A stretch of 64,000 bases of DNA from Albula goreensis (Eukaryota; Chordata; Actinopteri; Albuliformes; Albulidae), in NCBI GenBank assembly GCA_022829145.1, contig CM040761.1, positions 14,442,245-14,506,244 on the forward strand, in the 5' to 3' direction. Shown piece by piece: positions 60,301 to 64,000 of the stretch. The position numbers and the translations under genes are program-made. The notes beneath the pieces were generated by a model, which made no database searches, had not been told where the DNA came from, and saw only the letters and a program-made list of their open reading frames with translations. Each line of letters opens with the position of its first letter. The stretch's first letter is position 1.

Positions 60301-63300
60301 TCCCTGGTTGTCACCGTACGACCACACTTTACACAACCCTATGTAAGAACAGAGGTAGAGAGTTGCCAGGAATAAATGGCAGTTGTGGCCTGAAGCTTAA
60401 CTTTAGGATGTGACCATCTGTCATGCTCAGGTCTTAATGGACGTTTATCTCTCAATATGGAGAATTAGGAGGAAAGCTTTTCAGATTGAAGATGGATGAG
60501 CATGGGTCGAATGTGGAACTGGAATTAGTGATGTGTTGAACATCCAGTTGGAAGGCTTAGCAGCTTTCATGTAGCATAAGAGAGGGCCTTCCATTGAGGT
60601 TTTCACTGTTGTGCTGATTAACAAATGTTCTGTTCGGCTCAGATGGTGTACAATAATGTATCATTTAAACGTGATATCTTCCAAAAAACAAGGCAGTGTA
60701 AAAAAACAACACTCCTCATCAAGGATAAAGACAAAGACATTTGTTCAAAATGTGTAATTGTTCTTGTATATGCTGGCATTTGTTTGAAAGCTTTAACATT
60801 TAAACCATAAAAATATTAGGGTAATTTTTCAAGTATAAGAATAAATAGCTATTTTAAGACCAATTGCCCTCTCTTATCACCAAAGGTTCTTCCATGTATA
60901 GCTCAAAACTTGAATTTCAAAGTTCACTTTTCTATCAAACTCTATTAACATGCATGAGAAGGAATGCTCTTGTAAAAGCATTTTCTGATGAAGTCACTTT
61001 TATGGAGCTTCTGTATCTAATGGGCCTTTTTTTATCAATGCACTGGATGACCTCTGAAAGGTTACATTGATTTTTACTTCCCATTTATACCAAATAAAAC
61101 CAAATCTCTTAGATTTAAGTAAAATTAAAAAAAAACTTGATTTATTGCTATGTTTACTTTGTAATAATGTAAATCCATGCTTGAACTGTGTGTCTTATTG
61201 ACCACTGATTTTTATACAATTTAATATGCATTTGAGCATTGAGGTTTTCTGCCAGAAAAATCTTGACCGCAAGAAACACTAAACTTGCGGTTGGCGCCCT
61301 CTATGGGGGAGTATAATGGGGACCAAAGCCTGTATTCAATCAACGTTTGTCCTTCCCTTTGACCTAAAATACATTTTCCACAAACTTTGGCATTCAGCAA
61401 CCATCAGATTTAAATGGCCAAACTCCAAAATTTAATAGAAAAACATGAATAACATTGCATCTATTTCTAGTTGTAGGACACAAGCTGATTGAATCGTTTG
61501 CAAAAAAAAAAAAACGAATGAAGACAATCAAATAAAAACATCACAGAAGTAATACAGACCTTTTAGTATTTTATGTTTTGTGAAATATAGGAATTCTTTA
61601 ATCATTGACGGTTTTCTGTTTTTGTATTAAAAACTTTCTATATAAAACATACCCTTTCTCAATAAGTTAGAATCATGGAAAGTATGAGGAATTAAATATA
61701 CTTATAGTTAGACATGGAATGTATCTATTTGTAAAATGTATACATGCAAACAAGTAACATAGGTTGCTTGTGATGGCAAACTGGCAAAAGCCAAAAAGCA
61801 GTGTTTGCTTCGTTTAAGCCCTTGTTTTTAAAATATGTATGTTTTTTCAGTTAATATAAAATAAAAATTAATCACTTCACATATCAACTCTGAACAACTT
61901 ATTAGAGGTGGGTCAGTTCAGTCAATTGATTAGATGAATTGACATTACATTCATGAATCACCTACAGGGAACTATACTTTTTCAGTGAACCCTATTAAGA
62001 CCCAATTAATCCTATTTCAGTTAATATCTTGAATCTTTGGAATTGCTAAGTGTTTTGGTTATTTTCATACTGAGACTGATTTTAGCTGAAGTCTGGATGC
62101 ATGGAGGTAGGTGGTGGTTTGACTGGTGCTGTGCTGACCCAGCTTCGTGTGTGTGTGTTTCCCCAGAGTGCCCCTACCACAAGCCCCTAGGCTTTGAGGC
62201 TGGATCTGTCTCGTCCGACCAGATCAGCTGCTCCAACGAGGACCAGTACACGGGCTGGTACTCCTCCTGGACCTCCAGCAAGGCTCGTCTCAACAACCAG
62301 GGCTTTGGGTGAGTGCTGCAGGCCTCCCTCCTCTCTCTGAGCGCACTGCCAGTCCTCAACCCTGACCCTTACAGCAGTGTTCCTCTTGGTTAGTCTCCAA
62401 AGAACCTCCTATAAGATAAGAGATGACATAAGAAATGATCTGTGGTTGAGAAATCTTTGAGTTTCAAGGGTTGAGTATTCAGTAATGCTGGGTATGACGT
62501 CTTCCCTCTCATTTCATTTTTGTTCTCCTCCTCCCCTCTTTCTGTCTTGGTCTCTGTGTGGCCCCAGATGTGCCTGGCTGTCCAAGTTCCAGGACATTAA
62601 CCAGTGGCTGCAGATCGACCTGAAGGAGGTGAGTGTGGTGTCGGGCATCCTGACCCAGGGCCGCTGCGACGCTGACGAGTGGGTGACTAAGTACAGCGTT
62701 CAGTACCGCACATACGAGCACCTCAACTGGATCTACTATAAGGACCAGACCGGGAACAATAGGGTACGTCTGTACGTCCATCCTTAGAGCCACATTAGAG
62801 ACACACACAAGAGCTGAATCCTAGTGTACCATATTTACCATGAGGAACTGACAGAACCTGAGTGTTGCATTTCATCACGCTTAGCTGATGTTCAATCTAA
62901 TATTTTCAGATCTTTTAAATAATTTTTAATGTTTCCATTTCATTTCTTTTTTAATAGAAATAAACCTTTATATAATTGTGGTAAAAGATGGGAGAACCTC
63001 TCTTCTATGTATATAGGATTAAGCCTGCAGTATTATTACATACAGTGTGATTTTAAAGATATTTTGATGCCCATTTTTACTGAAGCGCTAAGCCTCTGCC
63101 TGTTTTGTTGACCTGGGTCTGTCAACCTTTCAGGTGTTTCAGATAGAGTATTTTACTCGGGGCTGATCTAAGTATTCCAGTTTGTTCTGGTGTTAAGTGA
63201 AAATGTAGCTGGAGAAACATTGCTGATCCCTTTTCCCCAACTCAGGTATTCTACGGGAACTCGGATCGTTCCTCGTCGGTGCAGAACCTACTGCGCCCGC

Positions 63301-63398
63301 CCATCGTTGCCCGCTACATCCGACTGCTCCCACTGGGCTGGCACACACGCATCGCTGTGCGAATGGAGCTGCTGCTCTGCATGAACAAGTGTACCTGA
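57340..63398 (+). CDS. rs1: Retinoschisin (discoidin-domain retinal adhesion protein)
   Basis: Six exons: 57340-57391 (52 bp), 58059-58084 (26), 58231-58387 (157), 62167-62308 (142), 62568-62763 (196), 63246-63398 (153). Total 726 bp, 241 aa. Exons 1, 2, 4, 5 and 6 have the same coding lengths as in human RS1; only exon 3 differs, by 51 bp (17 extra residues). Residues 1-25 are a signal peptide ([19 protein letters not shown]). Then come a Glu-run, the Rs1 domain with KACKCDC, a Pro/Ala/Ser-rich insert and [20 protein letters not shown]. The discoidin (F5/8 type C) domain follows ([58 protein letters not shown]), ending with MNKCT. The secreted protein forms octamers through terminal cysteines and holds photoreceptor and bipolar layers together. 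The start is the only ATG leading into a signal peptide with matching exon length. Confidence 0.97.
59636..59725 (+). repeat. Dispersed repeat fragment
   Basis: GGGGTTCAGAACTCCAGTCC then TGGAGAACCAGAGTGTGT resembles a common fish interspersed-repeat segment. It is short and truncated, in rs1 intron 3; a likely relative lies at 40.7 kb on the other strand. Confidence 0.4.
60063..60168. repeat. 53-bp direct tandem duplication
   Basis: Unit 60063-60115 is followed at once by 60116-60168. Both start CTCAGTCCAATTAATAAAGC and end ATCACCTACCT, differing at only a few bases. It lies in rs1 intron 3. Confidence 0.9.
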
Positions 63399-64000
63399 GC
63401 CTCCGCCCCCCACCCCGCCCCAGCTCCGCCCCTGTCCCCTCACAACCCCACACACTTGCCAAAGTGGCACGTGCAGCATCCGTACGGCCCCTTGCTCCCC
63501 CACCCCCTTCTCCCCACCAGCCGCGTTCCCTTTGCCGGATTGCGTGAACGATGTCTGCTTCACTTTTCAGCACAGAGAGAGCAGAACGGCAAGTGTGTGC
63601 CGCTTTTACTTTACTTTTAACTTTATACAAGGTAGTGTGTCCAGCTTTAGCCTTGGCGATAGGAGATGGGGAGGGGAGAATGGGGGAACTATGGAGGGTT
63701 GCATGATGAGGGGGAGGGAATACTGGAGGGGCAGCCAAGGGAGAGCTGAGAGGGTCATGTGATGATGTCATAGTTGGATTTCATGTACTGTATTTTGTGT
63801 GTGTGTGAATTCTGACGTGGTTTGTGACATTGATGTAGTATGCTACTGTATATCCCACAGCACTGGGGAGTGTCATTTTCTATTGTTTAGAAGCACATCT
63901 TTGACTGTATTTTTCAAGGGTTTATGAAGGCAACACCGCCTTCTTTGAACTAACTCCTGTGATCTGATTTTATTTTTTTCTTGTTGTGTGTCCTTCAGTA
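63399..64000 (+). other. rs1: rs1 3' UTR, cut by the window end
   Basis: Starts after the TGA at 63396-63398. The first 120 bases are C-rich, then the sequence becomes G-rich and AT-rich. No poly(A) signal is convincing before the end, so the UTR likely continues beyond the window. Confidence 0.5.

Noticed and set aside
63193-63771. 192-aa minus-strand ORF
   Set aside because: Antisense shadow of rs1 exon 6 and its GC-rich 3' UTR; Gly/Arg/Ala-rich with no family.

Overview
The window is nuclear DNA of a ray-finned (teleost-type) fish. Coding sequence is split by GT-AG introns, CDS lengths match vertebrate families, and the intergenic DNA holds fish-style tRNA-derived SINE pieces and decayed Tc1/mariner transposons. 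No bacterial, plasmid or viral gene was seen. The species cannot be named from sequence alone. All gene models below were assembled by eye from splice sites, reading phase and recognisable protein motifs.

Layout: (1) 1-10.5 kb, minus strand: a type II membrane C-type lectin (CD209/CLEC4-like, 12 coding exons, 396 aa) with a stalk built from five near-identical 84-bp exons, a duplicated promoter plus first exon, and an upstream broken lectin-domain pseudogene. (2) 12.9-17.1 kb, plus: syap1 (9 coding exons, 366 aa). (3) 18.4-18.8 kb: Tc1 fossil. (4) 19.7-26.7 kb, plus: txlng (10 coding exons) with a one-base frameshift in exon 4. (5) 30.7-36.4 kb, minus: rbbp7 (12 exons, 425 aa), tail to tail with txlng. 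(6) 38.7-52.0 kb, minus, with a 5' UTR exon at 53.6 kb: ap1s2 (4 coding exons, 157 aa). Its last intron is 10.7 kb. A second Tc1 fossil lies in another of its introns. (7) 54.9-55.2 kb, minus: a histone H2B-like gene with one intron and two frameshifts. (8) 57.3-63.4 kb, plus: rs1 (retinoschisin, 6 exons, 241 aa), its 3' UTR running off the window end.

The genes do not form a pathway. syap1-txlng-rbbp7 is in the same order and orientation as on human Xp22, and ap1s2 and rs1 also map to Xp22, so the window is a conserved syntenic block with the lectin locus on one flank. The parts most worth a second look are the lectin locus (stalk exon duplication, twin promoters, unusual sugar-site residues), the H2B-like gene, the txlng frameshift and a candidate 3-nt microexon in rbbp7.
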